64,000 nucleotides of DNA. Source: Rostratula benghalensis. Taxonomy: Eukaryota; Chordata; Aves; Charadriiformes; Rostratulidae. Position 1 is the first letter of the stretch. Each line of letters starts with the position of its first letter. Made by a program: the position numbers and the translations under genes. Where the stretch lies: the NCBI GenBank assembly GCA_013399305.1, contig VXAI01000083.1, positions 293,804 through 357,803 on the forward strand, read 5' to 3'. The notes below the pieces were generated by a model. It saw nothing but the letters and a program-made list of their open reading frames with translations, searched no databases and was not told where the DNA came from. Shown here in pieces: positions 1 to 14,308 of the stretch.

Positions 1-168
1 TCTATGCAAATGTAATGGCCTTATTTTTTTCCCCAGGCTCTCCTCATTCTCAGACAGTCAAGAGTCAGTCTCTTCTCCCAGATGGTTTGTTAGGGAGTTT
101 GCTGTTGGGTCATGCAGTACAAGAATATGAAGAGCAGATGCCCTGTGCTCCAGGGATACTGCATGGTG

Positions 169-192
169 ACAATTAAACCTACAATTAAACCT
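169..192 (+). repeat. 12-bp tandem duplication
   Basis: acaattaaacct occurs twice without spacer or mismatch. Confidence 0.9.
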
Positions 193-2380
193 CTCTCCTG
201 CTAAATGGAGTTTGGAAGCTGTAAATCAGGGCTAGAAAAAAAGTTGTATTTTTTTCAGAGTTACTTGACTTCTGACAGATGATGGCATGGAAAGACTTGT
301 AGGGTTCCAGCACCAATACAGCCCAATTTTTTATACTGTAGTGATGGGGAGGGAGGTGTGGAAGGTAGAATATCCCTCCTTGATACCAAAGGCTATAGTG
401 TTTGATGAGACACTGTGAAATAGCCACTAGGGAGGGTGTGCAAATAACTGCTTCTGGTATTAACCAGCCAAGCCAAAACATGGGGGAAAATCATCTTCAA
501 TCACTGTAGAAGTAGAAGGATCTTACATACAGCTGTTCAACAAAAACAGTGCAATGCTTCGATCTTAGAGCACGATTTGCTTGCCCAGCCATAGGCACCA
601 AATACTATGTGAGATACACTATAGTACAGCCTCTCCAGGGAGTGGTTCTCCTCGTGCCCCTGTGTGATGTCTGTCAATCATATATCACATGGATACCTCA
701 GAAACCAAGGGGGTCTCACAGGGTGTCAGACATTTAGGTTCAGTCACCTGAACTATTCCCTAAAAAAATAAACCTAAAAAGTGAAAATAGTTTATGTTGC
801 ATCTTTTTCAAGGGCTTCCAAATTTATTTTCTTCCCAAGGGAGTAATTCCTGGAAAAGAAACTCAGCTTTACATTTTCCCGCACAGAAGGGCTGACTCTG
901 AGGAATCCCTCCAGCTCAGCCGTTGGCAAGTGTCAGTACAGCAAAGGCAAACGCTGAGCGTTTGCACATCTTGAAACAAGGTTCTAACAGTGGAAACCTG
1001 ACTGTGCTGAAGTTAGTGTAAACAGGCCTCTAGACATCCCGTTGAGGGGGTGCATGATGTTTCCCTGGGCTGATGCTGAAACCATCAGGGTACAAATGAG
1101 ACAGAAATGTCATCTGGAAGGCGCTCAGCAACAGGGATTATAGGGTGGAAGCCGTGGTGGGCATTCAGAAGGAAAAAGATGACATAATCCTCTCATGCTA
1201 TTTCTTATTCTCTTTCCTGATGTTCTGCCAGAGTTAACATAATAACCAGCAATCCAAGTGCACGTCATCTGAACAGGCAAGAAAAATCTCCTCTTGTGAC
1301 AGAGGGGATTTTAATAAATGACATTCATCTGCAAGATCTCAGGACTCACAGATCTTCTTGCAGCATCTGTCTCAGAACAAGGAAGGCAATGGGTGCAAAA
1401 TGGGAAAAAGCTGCTGGCTAATAGCTCCCCATTTGCTTCTTTGAAGGGTGCAGGGCACCCCTACTCCCCTGAAAATACCACTGTGAGCTGTAGTTACTCA
1501 GTGCCTCCCCAACACCAGGCTTGGCTTGGTTTTGTTAGAGAAATCCAAGCTGGAGAAATTAGTAGTAACCAGGAATGTAGGCAAAGAGCTGGGCTTCCCA
1601 TCAAGTTGTTCTGCTAGAATTGCATCCAAGCTGTTTTGCATTGTGGAACTCCCTGTGGAGCTGACTCAACTGCTGAGTGTTAAAAAAAATATGAGCTCAG
1701 GTTACAGATTGCTTCACCAGCTCGACACAGGCTTTATTCTCTGCCTGCAAAGTTTCAGCTGAACCTTGGAAACTTTCTTTGAATTACCCAAGACCACCAA
1801 ATGGGTTCATCTGGAGTACACAGGTCAGAAGTACCAGCATCAAATAAAATCAGGCTTGCAAAGGAATCATGAAAATACAGTGTCTAAAGATTAGAGGCTG
1901 CTTGACTTCCTGGTATGCAGTGAAAGTCCTCTTCGGTCTTCAATGCCAAGCCAGTTTGTAGCATGTAAGACAGCATGGGGCTCCCATTTCTTATACAGGA
2001 TACCTAGAGCCTTGGGAACTGAGTCTGAATGTTTGAAGACCATGTTTTCTTCTAGTTTAAAAGGTCAAAGTTACATTACTTTACTTTTGCCGCACTTACT
2101 GGCACCAGCAGACAGCCTGCACTCTTGGTGTACGCAGTTGTCAGGTGGAGTAGGTGGTAGGAAACTCCTGCAAGCAAAGTCTGTATATTCTGTGACACCA
2201 AAGATTTCATGGCTTAATTGATCATAAAGACTTTCATTATTATAGATCTGTGCTTGCAGTTGTAACAGGGACAAATAATGGTGCTGTCCCAGTCCCCTCC
2301 CTAGAAAGGGATTTATTGCCCTGCTTTTTGAATCAGCAGAAGGAGGTGGAGGGAGTGATTTTTCTTTTAATTATGTTTTT

Positions 2381-2775
2381 TCACAGAATCACAGATGATA
2401 CGGGGCTGGAAGGGAACTCTGGAGATCATCCAGTCCAAGTCCCCTGCCAAAGCAGGCCCACCTACAGCAGGTTGCACAGGAACTTGTCCAGGTGGGTTTG
2501 GAATGTCTCCACAGAAGGAGACTCCACCACCTTTCTGGGCAGGCTCTGCCAATGCTCCGCCACCCTCACAGGAAAGAATTTCTTCCTCATGTTTAGATGG
2601 AATTTCTTATGTTCAAGTTTGGGCCTGTTACTTCTTGTCCTGTCACTGGGCACCACTGAAAAAAGATTGGCCCCATCCTCCTGACACCCATCCTTTAAGT
2701 ATCTACAGGCATTGATCAGATCCACCACTCAATCTTCTCCAGACCAAAAAGACCAAAGCCCCTCAGCCTTTCTTT
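2381..2775 (-). mobile_element. CR1 LINE, 3' fragment (copy A)
   Basis: The plus strand starts with tcacagaatcacag, the reverse complement of the CR1 3' tail. It continues through the reverse complement of the conserved CR1 ORF2 end and 3' UTR. On the minus strand an uninterrupted stretch of 88 codons (2728-2462) encodes the C-terminal end of the reverse-transcriptase ORF, with motifs such as VVPSDRTR and RKKFFPVRV. It is 5'-truncated, as most CR1 copies are. It lies in the same orientation as DCX. Confidence 0.93.
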
Positions 2776-3069
2776 ATATTTTAATATTCACATGTCTACA
2801 GTTTCATTCTCAAAATAAAAAACCTATCTATCTGACTGCAACTGGATAAAACTGAAAGGATATACACCACAGGATTTTGCAGCAAATGTCAAACAGTGTA
2901 GAAATCCACCTATTCTGACTTGGGCTCTCTCAATCAGTATTTGCTCAATTATCCATTGACCGTACAAGTGTCACAAAAGGATGTTAAATTAAATGTACTA
3001 GGTTTTAAAAAACAAAGGGAAAAAAGCATGCAGCATTATTATCTGATACAAGCAACTGAATGGAAATCA

Positions 3070-3210
<141 letters not shown>

Positions 3211-5405
3211 CTACAGAGAGAGCAAAGTCATTAATTTTATTTTTAATTGGCAACATTCTGACGTGGCTTAGTTTTAATTTAAACAGGAGGGAGCCGCCTC
3301 TCTGCTCTTGCTCCTGTCCCATATTATTCAGTCCCACTTCCTGTAGCCCTGGTGCACAACACACAGCTTCTCCAGGCAAGTCAAATGTAAAAGTGTAATT
3401 AAAAAAAAGAGGAAAAAAAGTACCAACTACCTTGCAAATTCTATGAGCTACAGCATCTCCAACCCATTCAGGAGCTGACAGACTCCATTAGTCACCCTAA
3501 CAGATGACACAGGCATTCCTCAGCTACTTCTGAAATAAGAAGCTGGGGTGCCACCATGCCACACTGGTAGCCAAGGCTGTGACCCCACTGCCCATGCTGA
3601 TCAATATCTTCGTACCAACGGAGCATAAAAACTCAAAGACCCATGAGTGAGCTGCTGGGCACGGCGCAGGTGCAGAAATGTCGCTCTTCCTAAGCAGGCA
3701 ATCTCGATGACAGGTTTTAAAGCCAAAAGGTTTATCTGCACCATTGAGGGAGAAGCCCAAAGTATCATTGGATGCCCTTCTCAACCAAGCATCATTTAAA
3801 TCGACAGGTTGACTCCAGATGTTGTGTCTCCTTCTCCTTGCTTTTGCCACCCAGCCACAGGACGATAAAGCACTGTTTCTCACTGGAGAGCTGCCTGTCC
3901 CACAGAAGACCAAGTGGTGGGGAAGGGAGTTAACAAATGTGAAGGGCACAAGCCAGGGGAAGGGAGGTGTGCGACAGCCATCAATCAATGTGGGAGCTCT
4001 GCCCTAGGGCAGCTCTGCAGGAAAAGGAAAAGCAATAGCTTTCAGTCACCTAAAACTAAAAACTCTGTCCAGGGACACTACAAAAGCAGGATGTAGAAAG
4101 CTGCTTGAGATACACAGAAAACACGGTCATGCTGGCTAATGGCTTTGCATATCTTGCTTCTCTTTTTTGCCATCCTAAATAGGGAGAATCTCACAGTACT
4201 TGGAGCTCCAGACCTGGGTATTGTCTTGCAGCATCAAAAAGAAGCAAAGAACAAGATGTGGGAGCTCCAGATCCACTGATTTAATCAGAGACCTGATATC
4301 TGAGTGTGGAAATCTGAAAATACATGGCAGGTTCCTGGTAGCATTAGCATTCTCCTAATAGGAGAAAAATTTAAAATGCCATCATGCTGGGAGATAGTCC
4401 CCATATTCAACTGGCAGAGATTAGTAACTCTCTCTACTACTCTAAAGATGATGGACTTGTTGTTTTAACAATAATTTTAACAAAATCAGGAGGTGACCAA
4501 CCAGTATTCATCACAAAAAACCCAAGCAAAATACCTGATTAGGTACAGGAACAAGGAAAATGGAGGAAGTTCTAAAGACTAAAAGTACATCCAAGTGATA
4601 GAGCTTATTCAAAAAGTGGGCTGACTATTGGGAGACAAGGGCACATCAGGCTTGCATCTTTGTCTTCTGTCCTACTGTAATTAGCTGGGAGGTGAAGTAT
4701 AGTATGAAATTACCATCTGCTGCTGTCTTCCCATCTGGCCAAGGAATATAATTTTGTTGACTGGTGGACAACTCAGGTCTCTATACAGCTAGGGGGTCCT
4801 ATTTAATTTTTTTTCCATAAAAAGTGTGGGGCATTACAAACTCTGTAGGGATATCTGATTTACTTGGGACAATAGTGATGCCCATGGTTGGCTCCTATGC
4901 TTTTTCTGCAATACTTGGAGGCATTGTTCCTGGGTTTTTATATTTTGGTTTGTTTGAAACAGGACTCGGATTTCTTATGTGAGGAAATACTCTTGTGGAA
5001 TACATGGAATTAATATCCTCTAGGTCTCAGCTACAGACACCTACTTTGTAATCGCATGCTATTGTAAGGAAATGGGCCAGTGCAGATTCAGATCTTTACA
5101 CAGTTAGAGTTGTAGTAATTTACACAGCTACCAGTGGAATACTCAATGTGATTACAGCAGGATAACTATGCCAATGTCAAGTCCATAGTGACTGGTGATA
5201 ATCATGCAATAACTCATGATAATGCTATTGTGTTATCTCCACATCCCTAAAGTTACTACGAATCATCTCATGCAACAGCTAGTGGAAAACATACTCATCA
5301 TTCTCTTTGGAGAGATCCATAAACACCCAGACTGGTCATCAGTATCTTGTAGAAAATAGCCTTTTATTCAGGCTCCTGGCAAACCAATAGGTGGTCTTCT
5401 GAGAC

Positions 5406-5427
5406 AAAAAAAAAAAAAAAAAAAAAA
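5406..5427 (+). repeat. Poly-A run (A22)
   Basis: Twenty-two A residues in the long intron. No recognisable retroposed gene lies upstream of it. Confidence 0.95.
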
Positions 5428-7184
5428 GCTCTTGCACCTTCAGAAAATGTTTTGAAAAGTCATATGAAGTAGCAAGTATCACTTTTATTTTGAAGAGGAG
5501 AAAAACACTACCAAGAAAATTTTGGAAGGCCCAACTTCAAAGCCTTTGTGTAGCTATTCAAGAGTCAAGTGTTCAGCAGGGCCCCTGCCTCCAAGGGCTA
5601 GAAGAACAACAAAATACCTCTATGCAATTGACTTCAGCCTGAGCTCATGAGCCATATACTGAATAAGTACTGTGTCTGTGCCAGGAGGAGAAAAAATGCT
5701 CATCTTCAAACACACCAGAGTGGAACATTTCCAGTGTCAGCCAGCTTGGTGCAGCCCACCAGCCACCAGGTGAGCCCAGGGTAAACATGTTACTTTTAAA
5801 GTTTCATCTTTTCAGGAGACCATTCCAAGCAACCACAAGATTGCCACTGACATTTATAATGACACTACCAGATTGATAGCTGATGCCCAGTGTTTTGGCA
5901 TTCTGGGTACTGGAGTCTTTGCAGAAGGTAAATGAATTGCAAGGGACTGGAGAGGGCACTGGAGTCAACCGTGGGGAAACTTGCTGTAGACAGAGCTGAA
6001 TTTCCATATCTACCGATCCGTTTAAGCTGGACTGCGAAAAGTTAATTTCAAGCTCTAATAAATCAACTATAAAGAAGGCTTTGGGCTATCTTAATAAGGC
6101 TCAGTATTTCACACTGTTAATAAAATGTATAATGAAAACACTAAGAGTGCCAGCTCTGGTTAAGATGCCAAACGTTAGTGAGAAGCTTGCTTTTCACGTC
6201 GGCATGACTCTCAGAATGGAGCAAGATGAAATCTGCTATGGCTTTGATCAAAGGTAGAATTTTCTTCTCAAACTTCAGTGAATTCCAATTTCTGTTTGCC
6301 CAAAATTAGGTTGAAAATCATTAGCATGTTACCTAGAAAGAATTCTCCCACAGGAAAGATGACATTTCAAACCAGCACTTGGTATTACAGTCCTCCCCTG
6401 AGGATGCATTGATTCATTTGCAAAGAATTGAGTTTGGCTCAACACACTAGTTCCCATTTGAATGCTAAGTACTATATTTATGCAATCAAAAAGACTCCTG
6501 CGTTGCTTAAGCTCACCCTTCAGTACAGAAACCACTGCTCAGTTAAACATGGTGCAAAGCTGGATCACAACATAAGGGTTCAAATATTTCTTTGCCCTTC
6601 AGATGAAATTCGAAAGAACCTACAGGTGCTTTTATTGTCTCCACACTGTAAGTCAAAGGGTAGATTTTGTGCTTGAAATCCCCACAGCCACAACAAGCAA
6701 AAAGAAAGTCTAGGCAACCAAGGCAGCCTTTAGATCAAGGATACAAACATTTTGGAAAACTACCAGCATGCACAAGGATAGATACCTGATTACATGTCAA
6801 GCAGGGGTACTTGCAATTCCCTATGCTGCATTCTTGTCCCTTCAGATAGTAGGATGAGTACTAATTTCTTCTGGTAAAGAAATTGGATAAACTATTTGTG
6901 GAGCTCCTAATATTCAGGAAACAATAACTTTTGTATTTGCTTTATTTGTTTCCTGCTGTAACCTCCACTATTAAGAACTCAACACAACATGGTAGAAAAG
7001 ACAGCCAAAAAACCAACCCCACTTCCATTAAATACAGCAAAACATTCCAAGACAAAAAACAGTAGTAGCCTGGTAGTGCACGGACCTATGCCACTACTTG
7101 AAAATAGTTATTTTGTTATCAGATGACATTCAAAACTCTCAAATTAGCAAGATTTTGTCTTTTTCCATTTTTAAGTCTACAAGC

Positions 7185-8040
7185 NNNNNNNNNNNNNNNN
7201 NNNNNNNNNNNNNNNNNNNNNNNNNNNNNNNNNNNNNNNNNNNNNNNNNNNNNNNNNNNNNNNNNNNNNNNNNNNNNNNNNNNNNNNNNNNNNNNNNNNN
7301 NNNNNNNNNNNNNNNNNNNNNNNNNNNNNNNNNNNNNNNNNNNNNNNNNNNNNNNNNNNNNNNNNNNNNNNNNNNNNNNNNNNNNNNNNNNNNNNNNNNN
7401 NNNNNNNNNNNNNNNNNNNNNNNNNNNNNNNNNNNNNNNNNNNNNNNNNNNNNNNNNNNNNNNNNNNNNNNNNNNNNNNNNNNNNNNNNNNNNNNNNNNN
7501 NNNNNNNNNNNNNNNNNNNNNNNNNNNNNNNNNNNNNNNNNNNNNNNNNNNNNNNNNNNNNNNNNNNNNNNNNNNNNNNNNNNNNNNNNNNNNNNNNNNN
7601 NNNNNNNNNNNNNNNNNNNNNNNNNNNNNNNNNNNNNNNNNNNNNNNNNNNNNNNNNNNNNNNNNNNNNNNNNNNNNNNNNNNNNNNNNNNNNNNNNNNN
7701 NNNNNNNNNNNNNNNNNNNNNNNNNNNNNNNNNNNNNNNNNNNNNNNNNNNNNNNNNNNNNNNNNNNNNNNNNNNNNNNNNNNNNNNNNNNNNNNNNNNN
7801 NNNNNNNNNNNNNNNNNNNNNNNNNNNNNNNNNNNNNNNNNNNNNNNNNNNNNNNNNNNNNNNNNNNNNNNNNNNNNNNNNNNNNNNNNNNNNNNNNNNN
7901 NNNNNNNNNNNNNNNNNNNNNNNNNNNNNNNNNNNNNNNNNNNNNNNNNNNNNNNNNNNNNNNNNNNNNNNNNNNNNNNNNNNNNNNNNNNNNNNNNNNN
8001 NNNNNNNNNNNNNNNNNNNNNNNNNNNNNNNNNNNNNNNN
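7185..8040. other. Assembly gap (856 N)
   Basis: Unsequenced stretch within the long DCX intron. The right edge is an A-rich run (8041-8052), which may explain the failure to assemble. Any open frame across it is an artefact. Confidence 0.99.
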
Positions 8041-9877
8041 TAAAAAAAAAAAATAAAATAATTAGAAATCAAAAGCCTGAAGACTTAAGCCTCAGTCTGA
8101 ATCACCAACCAGTGCAGAACCTCCTGTGCTTTAAAAGGGTGTTATGATTAACCAGCTTCTTTTGTTCCCTTTCTTAATCTGCAGAATGACGGAGTTTGCT
8201 GTGTCTGCATGGCTAATGGGTTGCCCTCCCTGTCACTCTTTACAAGTTTGAAGAAGATCATCACAGCAGTAACAGGCTCCACCACATTTCAGTTGCTTTC
8301 ACTGCTGGATGGAGCTCTGCCGCTCCTGTGGCTGCCACTTCAGCAGGAGGCCTCCAGTAGCCTGGACTGGCCATCAGTTTGCCAAGATGACAGAGCACAT
8401 CTCTGAAGAGGAATACATCACCAGGAGGTTTAACTGAACTGTCTTTTTCACCTTTCTGAGAAATGGCTTTATCAGAGGTTCCTATTTATAGCCGATGGAG
8501 CTAGGTGAGGCTGAATGATAAATGATCAAACACTGTAGATAGTGATTATTCAGAACAGTGATTTATGTACACAGTCCTGCTTCCAGATTTTTCACCTCTT
8601 CCTTATGTCATGGTATGAAGAAAGACCTCTGCCTAAACGGTCGGCAGAGAGTGGCAAGGGAGGATTGGAGTAGCACCACCACAAGTTTCACATGGGGACT
8701 ATCTTCCCTCTTGGGGAGCGTTCTCTTGAATCAACTGCTTGACTCTGTCTAAGTCTTAGGATAAGTGAGGGCCAGTCCAAGGCTTCTTCTTCTGCTCCGC
8801 TCTCCTTTAATCATAATGACTGACTTCATTAGCTGTTTCCTCTGTAATATCTCTCCTCTTTAATAATTTAGACAGCAGAACAGAAAGTGATACAGTACAT
8901 AGGTAGCTTCCTTAAGTTTCTGCAAATCTAACGGTTATGCTCAAAGAGATGCCAATTTGATTTTTTTCAATCATCGTACTTCTTCAGCTTGTAGGCTTCC
9001 AGAGTTCAGAACAAGGGAAAAAAAGTGTCTTCAGAAACAGCTTCCTTTAAGGCCTAAAAGACCACAGAAGATAATTTGCATGCCATACAGATATAAAACT
9101 TCTCAAGAGCAGAACTGAATTAAGACATACTCTTATTTTCTAAGTTGTTTAATAAATGCTATAAAATTGAACACATCTGACCATCTGCTAGCTAAAGACA
9201 ATTGATGTATTTTAGATGCCTGCCCATGTCCTTTCTCTTTCTGTACTAAATGCTAGATAGTGTTAAGGAAGTCAGACTAGCAGCTAGACAGGCACTGAAA
9301 GTTACTAAGCTGAGAATGTAAGTAAAATCTGTTTAAGCTCTGTTTTAACTCAAACCAGATATCTGATGGACTTATTTATACTCCAAGACCTGTATCCCAA
9401 GTCAAATTGGCAGTGGTATGTTTATTCCAGGTCTGAGAAGACAAGGTTCTAAATCACAAAGGCAACTGTGCTTTACAATTAATCAGTTGGGTGTTTGCAT
9501 TCAGTAAAGCGCAGTACAGAAACCAAACACAGACAGACTTGTCCACAGAAAGACTCAGAAGGTCGTGTGCCAGAGTGAATATCAGGAATTAATGAACATG
9601 CAGAGTAGACTCTGAATGAACTGCTTTTTCTTCTCTGACAAGCTCTTTACCACATGTCCAGAAAGAGAAAGACTTCAGAAGACTTAAGGGGTTAGGGATT
9701 TATGACGGAAAATAAAGATACTGATATTGGAATGCACAGCACTTAATACTTTATTTTTAACAGTCTGAAGACTGCAAGCCCAAAGCAGACACTGAATTGA
9801 TTTACATTTTATTAGATTCTTGTTTCCTGCATTTAAAAAGAAGGTATGTTTGGATTCAATTATTTCTTTAAAGTATG

Positions 9878-9893
9878 CACACACACACACACA
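9878..9893 (+). repeat. (CA)8 microsatellite
   Basis: Eight uninterrupted CA units. Confidence 0.95.
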
Positions 9894-10657
9894 TTCAATA
9901 GATTCCACATTTGCATTCACAGAAAGAGAATTACTTATCCGCTTTCATGAAAAAATACTGCTTAAAATGGATAAGCAATAGAAAAGGCACATATGTTGAT
10001 GTTCAAAAATGGATCAGGAGCACTCCTGAATGCCCAGCTCATGCCACAGACATATGTGCAACTACACTTTGGGGAGCCCTTCCCTGAGCTACCTAGCAGT
10101 AAGGGATCTGCTCTTCCACCCGTCTTTGCTCTCTTCTGCCAACAAACATTCGTGTGGAAACCTGACAAGACCATGGTCATGCTGTCCCCTCGCTACTGTG
10201 CTTGCAGTGAACCATCATGAAGGGTAGAAAAAATCATCTCTGCCATCTAGGTTTCACAGCGCATAATCTGACCTCTCACTAGAAACATTCAATGAGATTT
10301 CCATTTTATGAAACATTATTCAGAGATCTCAACTTTTTCTTGTATCCATGGAGAGCCATGGCTACATTTAAGCCTACGTAGTTTGATTGAAACAATTAAA
10401 TTCCAGTCCTCTGTAGAGATTTTTTTCTTACTTTCTCACCTTCGGAAGAGAAAATTCTGGGCAAGGCAGCATGATCAAACGTTTTCTTTAGTGCAAGAAG
10501 GATTTTACACCTTTTTATTGATGAAAAATGCAGATTCTCTCAATTAGGCTGTATAACCACAGTAGGTTGATTATGAGAGCTTTATGTCCATGTGGACTAT
10601 TTTGTTATAATGCAACAAATCCAGAGCAGGGACACCAGCTTCTGACCAATATGCATT

Positions 10658-10680
10658 AATAAGCATTTCTAATGCTTATT
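10658..10680. repeat. Perfect 10-bp inverted repeat with 3-nt loop
   Basis: AATAAGCATT at 10658-10667 and AATGCTTATT at 10671-10680 are exact reverse complements, separated by tct. The setting is AT-rich and there is no T run typical of a pol III or bacterial terminator context. Function unknown. Confidence 0.8.
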
Positions 10681-11026
10681 TAAGTGGAATAAGGAATATT
10701 CATGGATGCATGTGCAAAGCAGCTTGTAAGACTTCATGCATGAAGAAACTCTGCTTTCAAATGGACTGCAGCACAAGGTGTCTGTTTATTTAAATATTGG
10801 AAAAAGATAGGTTTGAAATAGAACAGAATAAAAAGCAAGGGGAAGGAAAGGTCAACAGCCAAGCTACGCAGCAGGAATGTTAAAGCTGAATTTAATATAT
10901 CTGGTGAATTAGTGGTGCTTCCAAACTGTGTGAAATCCAATTAGCCTCTGGAAGAAAGGTTAGTTTGTTATCCCCATTCCATATACATATGGAGGGAGAC
11001 TATGAAACAGGTATTCAGGCTGTTGG

Positions 11027-11041
11027 TTTTTTTTTTTTTTT
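11027..11041 (+). repeat. Poly-T run (T15)
   Basis: Homopolymer within the intron. Confidence 0.9.
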
Positions 11042-11229
11042 ACCTAGGAGAAAAGCTTGCTTTTGCATTCATGTGGGTATTAGGCTGAGGATAAACATGC
11101 AGTTTGGGGGCAGAAGGAGCATAGCCATCAACACCAATATCAACACCATCAGCGCCTTTCTCCAGTCAGAAAACCATAAAACCAGAAATTAATTAAGACT
11201 AAGAAAAGAAAGATTTCTACCAAAAATTG

Positions 11230-11253
11230 CCCCCCCCCCCCAAAAAAAAAAAA
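11230..11253 (+). repeat. C12-A12 homopolymer pair
   Basis: Twelve C followed directly by twelve A. Length is likely to be error-prone in the assembly. Confidence 0.9.
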
Positions 11254-12120
11254 CCCAACAAGATAGCACTTAAGAATTCAGAGAACTGTCAAAACATTCT
11301 TCCTATTTGTCCTCCCTCATCACTCCTCTTAAGAGAAAACAGTAGTTCTGGATTACAAAAGAGCACCAGAGACTCTGGAATTAGCATAACTACGCAGCCA
11401 AGGTCAAGTGACACTACTTAAAATGGGAGTATTGAAAGTAGAGGCACAGGGAGCCTGTCACCCTGCTCATTGTCAGGCTGAATGGAATGGGCTAGAATTT
11501 TCAGTTAATGGGATTTCCAGCAACAAGCTCCTAAAACCTATAGCTGTTACCAATCCTATTGTGCATTATCTTCATAAAAGAGAAAGACTGTTGTTGAGCT
11601 TTGTGTGAGTTTTTCATTAACTCTAACAATGGTACTGGTAGTGATGGAGAGGCATTGGTAGGTAGATCCTCAGCTTGGTTAAAACACAAAGAAAATGCCC
11701 TGGACCAGGATTGAATGGTGCCTGCAAGCAACCCTAGCCATTTTCAAGGAGCGCAGAAAGAATACTACCATTAGCTGACCAACATGCTCAGAAGGGTGAA
11801 AAGGAAGCTCTAGGGGCCGGAGAAGACCAATAGCCACACCCTAACTTTGTCTCATAGCTGATCCCTGCTTCCCCCAAGGAGCCCTTATCTCTCTACCCCA
11901 TGCCACACCACCTGGTACATGAGAAGGTCAGAACTGGCATCCCCACAACCACCCCTCTGCCTGCTGACTTTTGGCTGGGAAAGATGGTGGAGAAGGGAGG
12001 AAGTAAAACCGTAGCTGTGAGAACTGCTCTCATCCACACACACAATATGTGTCCGCTTAAAAGACTAAGATGACATCTCAGCTTTCCTTACCCACTACAA
12101 GGGTGCCCTGGGGGAGCCTT

Positions 12121-12317
12121 TCATAGTATCATAGAATGGTTTAGGTTGGAAGGACCTTAAAGATCATCTAGTTCCAACTCCCCTGTCATGCCCAGGGACC
12201 TTCCACTAGACCAGGTTGCTCAAAGTCCCATCCAACCTGGCCATGAACACTTCCAGACCTGTGGCACCCAAAGTCCTGTGGTCAACCTGTGCCAGTGTCT
12301 CACCACATTCCTCAATG
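12121..12317 (-). mobile_element. CR1 LINE, 3' fragment (copy B), short and worn
   Basis: It starts tcatagtatcatagaatgg and continues with the ggttggaaggacctt and ttccaact motifs of the CR1 3' UTR in reverse complement. Similarity fades after about 12317. Frame disruptions and mismatches against copy C suggest an older insertion. It lies in the same orientation as DCX. Confidence 0.9.
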
Positions 12318-14294
12318 TCTTATAAATGTTCCTGGCTCCTGCTCCTCTTTTCTCTTATCAGTCAGCATTATATAAAAATACTTCCTGCAGTTAATTACTT
12401 CATGGTCAGATAAATCAAGAACTTAATTCTCAGCAACAAACATTTCATAGGACAGTACATTGGCTGGCCACCAAAGAGAGACCCATCCCTTTGAACTTCC
12501 ATTCACCTAGGTATGGTTATGGACTTCAGCCCAGCCCAGCAGTGGCAGTGGCCAAAGATGAACCCTCACAAGGGGACAAAATTGATTTATTCATGCATTT
12601 CCATTTTCCAGGGATAGGTCTGCTGTCTTTACTGTCTTGCAACCCCCCCATTCTGCCTAACTACTGCCCTGTGTAGCCATGGAAGCAGAGGGCAGCATCC
12701 CAGCACAGTGCTTTTGGGCAGAAGACTTCTGGCAAAATGAAGAGGATTACACAGTTACACGAAACAGCAGGATTTGTTCCTACAGTCTCTTTGTGATGTC
12801 GTGTAAAGGGACATAATTCTGTCTTCAATAATCACTCAGAGTGGCAAAGGAACTTATGTTATACAAGATATGGTTTCCCTGTAACAAGGGGATGTGTTTT
12901 ACTCACTGAGGCAGCCTCTCCTTAAGAAATAGTTATTTAACATTGTCATAAGTCCTGCTGACATCAGTAACTTCCTTCCAAAATAAGTACTAGAGAAAAA
13001 TGAGTGTCAGACTTGTCATTATTATTAATGCATCAGGAGAGCTGGAGGACACTTCAGTTTAAGTCAGGCACTGACTTTGAAGGCAGCGCTTTTTGAACTG
13101 GCTGTCTTCCCTAGCACAGCAGCACACTAACACACTTCACCACGGATACCCTTGTCTTTCTTGGCTTTTGTGGTAGCCAGCATATGTTAATTAGGATTAT
13201 GGCAATGTGTGATCACAATTTTTGCTGGGGAAGATGCACTCTAACTCAGTTGCAATTAAAAAATGTTTCTGATGAGACAAAACTGTTCTGCCAATTAAGT
13301 TTATGCACATATTTGATCTCAGCCTGCACTGGTTTTATTCAGTGTATAGATCTCCAACTACACAGACTTTTAAACAGCTCTGCTGTTTTAATAATATCTA
13401 AAGGTACTTCTATTAATTAATTCTTGAATGTGTCGCTGATGTCATATTTTGTACAGGTCCCCCCATGTTTTGTTCAACATCTACAAAATCCAAAACACTT
13501 TCTCATCAAAGGAGATGTCGAAAAGCTTACATTTTTACTTCATGCTATCAACTTTAATGGAAAAAAGACACAAGTATGAAGTATACAGCCTTCAAGTTAT
13601 CCTTCCTAATATGCATCTCCAAACCTGACAAAGAACAAACCATCCTCTCCTCCCACATTGCAATGTTGCTTGCAGCCTATAGATCCAAGTCATTTGGATT
13701 TGCATTTCACCCCACCCGTACCATCAAAGCAGTTTATCAATTCCTAAAATATTCTGTAAAGGTTCCTAAGGGCGTTTTGTCTAGTTAAATTTCAATGTTT
13801 GCAAGGATCTTTATTACACTCTTAATTCTGGAGATTAATGGGAATTAAAAATGGCATCCTTTAAAAAATAAATTGTAACAGATGCTACATTAAATCTAAA
13901 GGAAAGTAACAATTGCCGTCAAGCTGTTCTTTCAGGGACTTAAAACTTCTTAGTTATAATTCTGAACATGTTCTTTGTGTTTTGGGAGACTTCCTGAATT
14001 TACAGCAAATGCATATACACCTCCTATCAGAACAATTTTGTTTTCACCCTGATTTCTGTTAATCTTTGAATAAAGCTATCTATTTTGGGGGGTTTTTTTT
14101 CTAATTAATGGGTCTTTTCAATTCAGCTTACAGCTAACAGAGTAATGGAAAATTAAGCATTCCTAAGCTAAACCATATTAGGTTAGAAATTAACAATGTT
14201 AAGCAGGCTGTGAGATAAAAATACTTTGTACAGAACATGCAGCAAGGCTGCTGAAACGAATGTCCCAAAGCCTCTCACATGGAAATGCCATTTC

Positions 14295-14308
14295 TTTTTT
14301 TTTTTTTT
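14295..14308 (+). repeat. Poly-T run (T14)
   Basis: Homopolymer within the intron. Confidence 0.9.

Noticed and set aside
5406..5427. A22 as the tail of a processed pseudogene
   Set aside because: No coding-like sequence precedes it on either strand and no target-site duplication was evident.
7098..8147. Very long open frames on both strands
   Set aside because: They run through 856 Ns; only the short flanks are real and resemble nothing.
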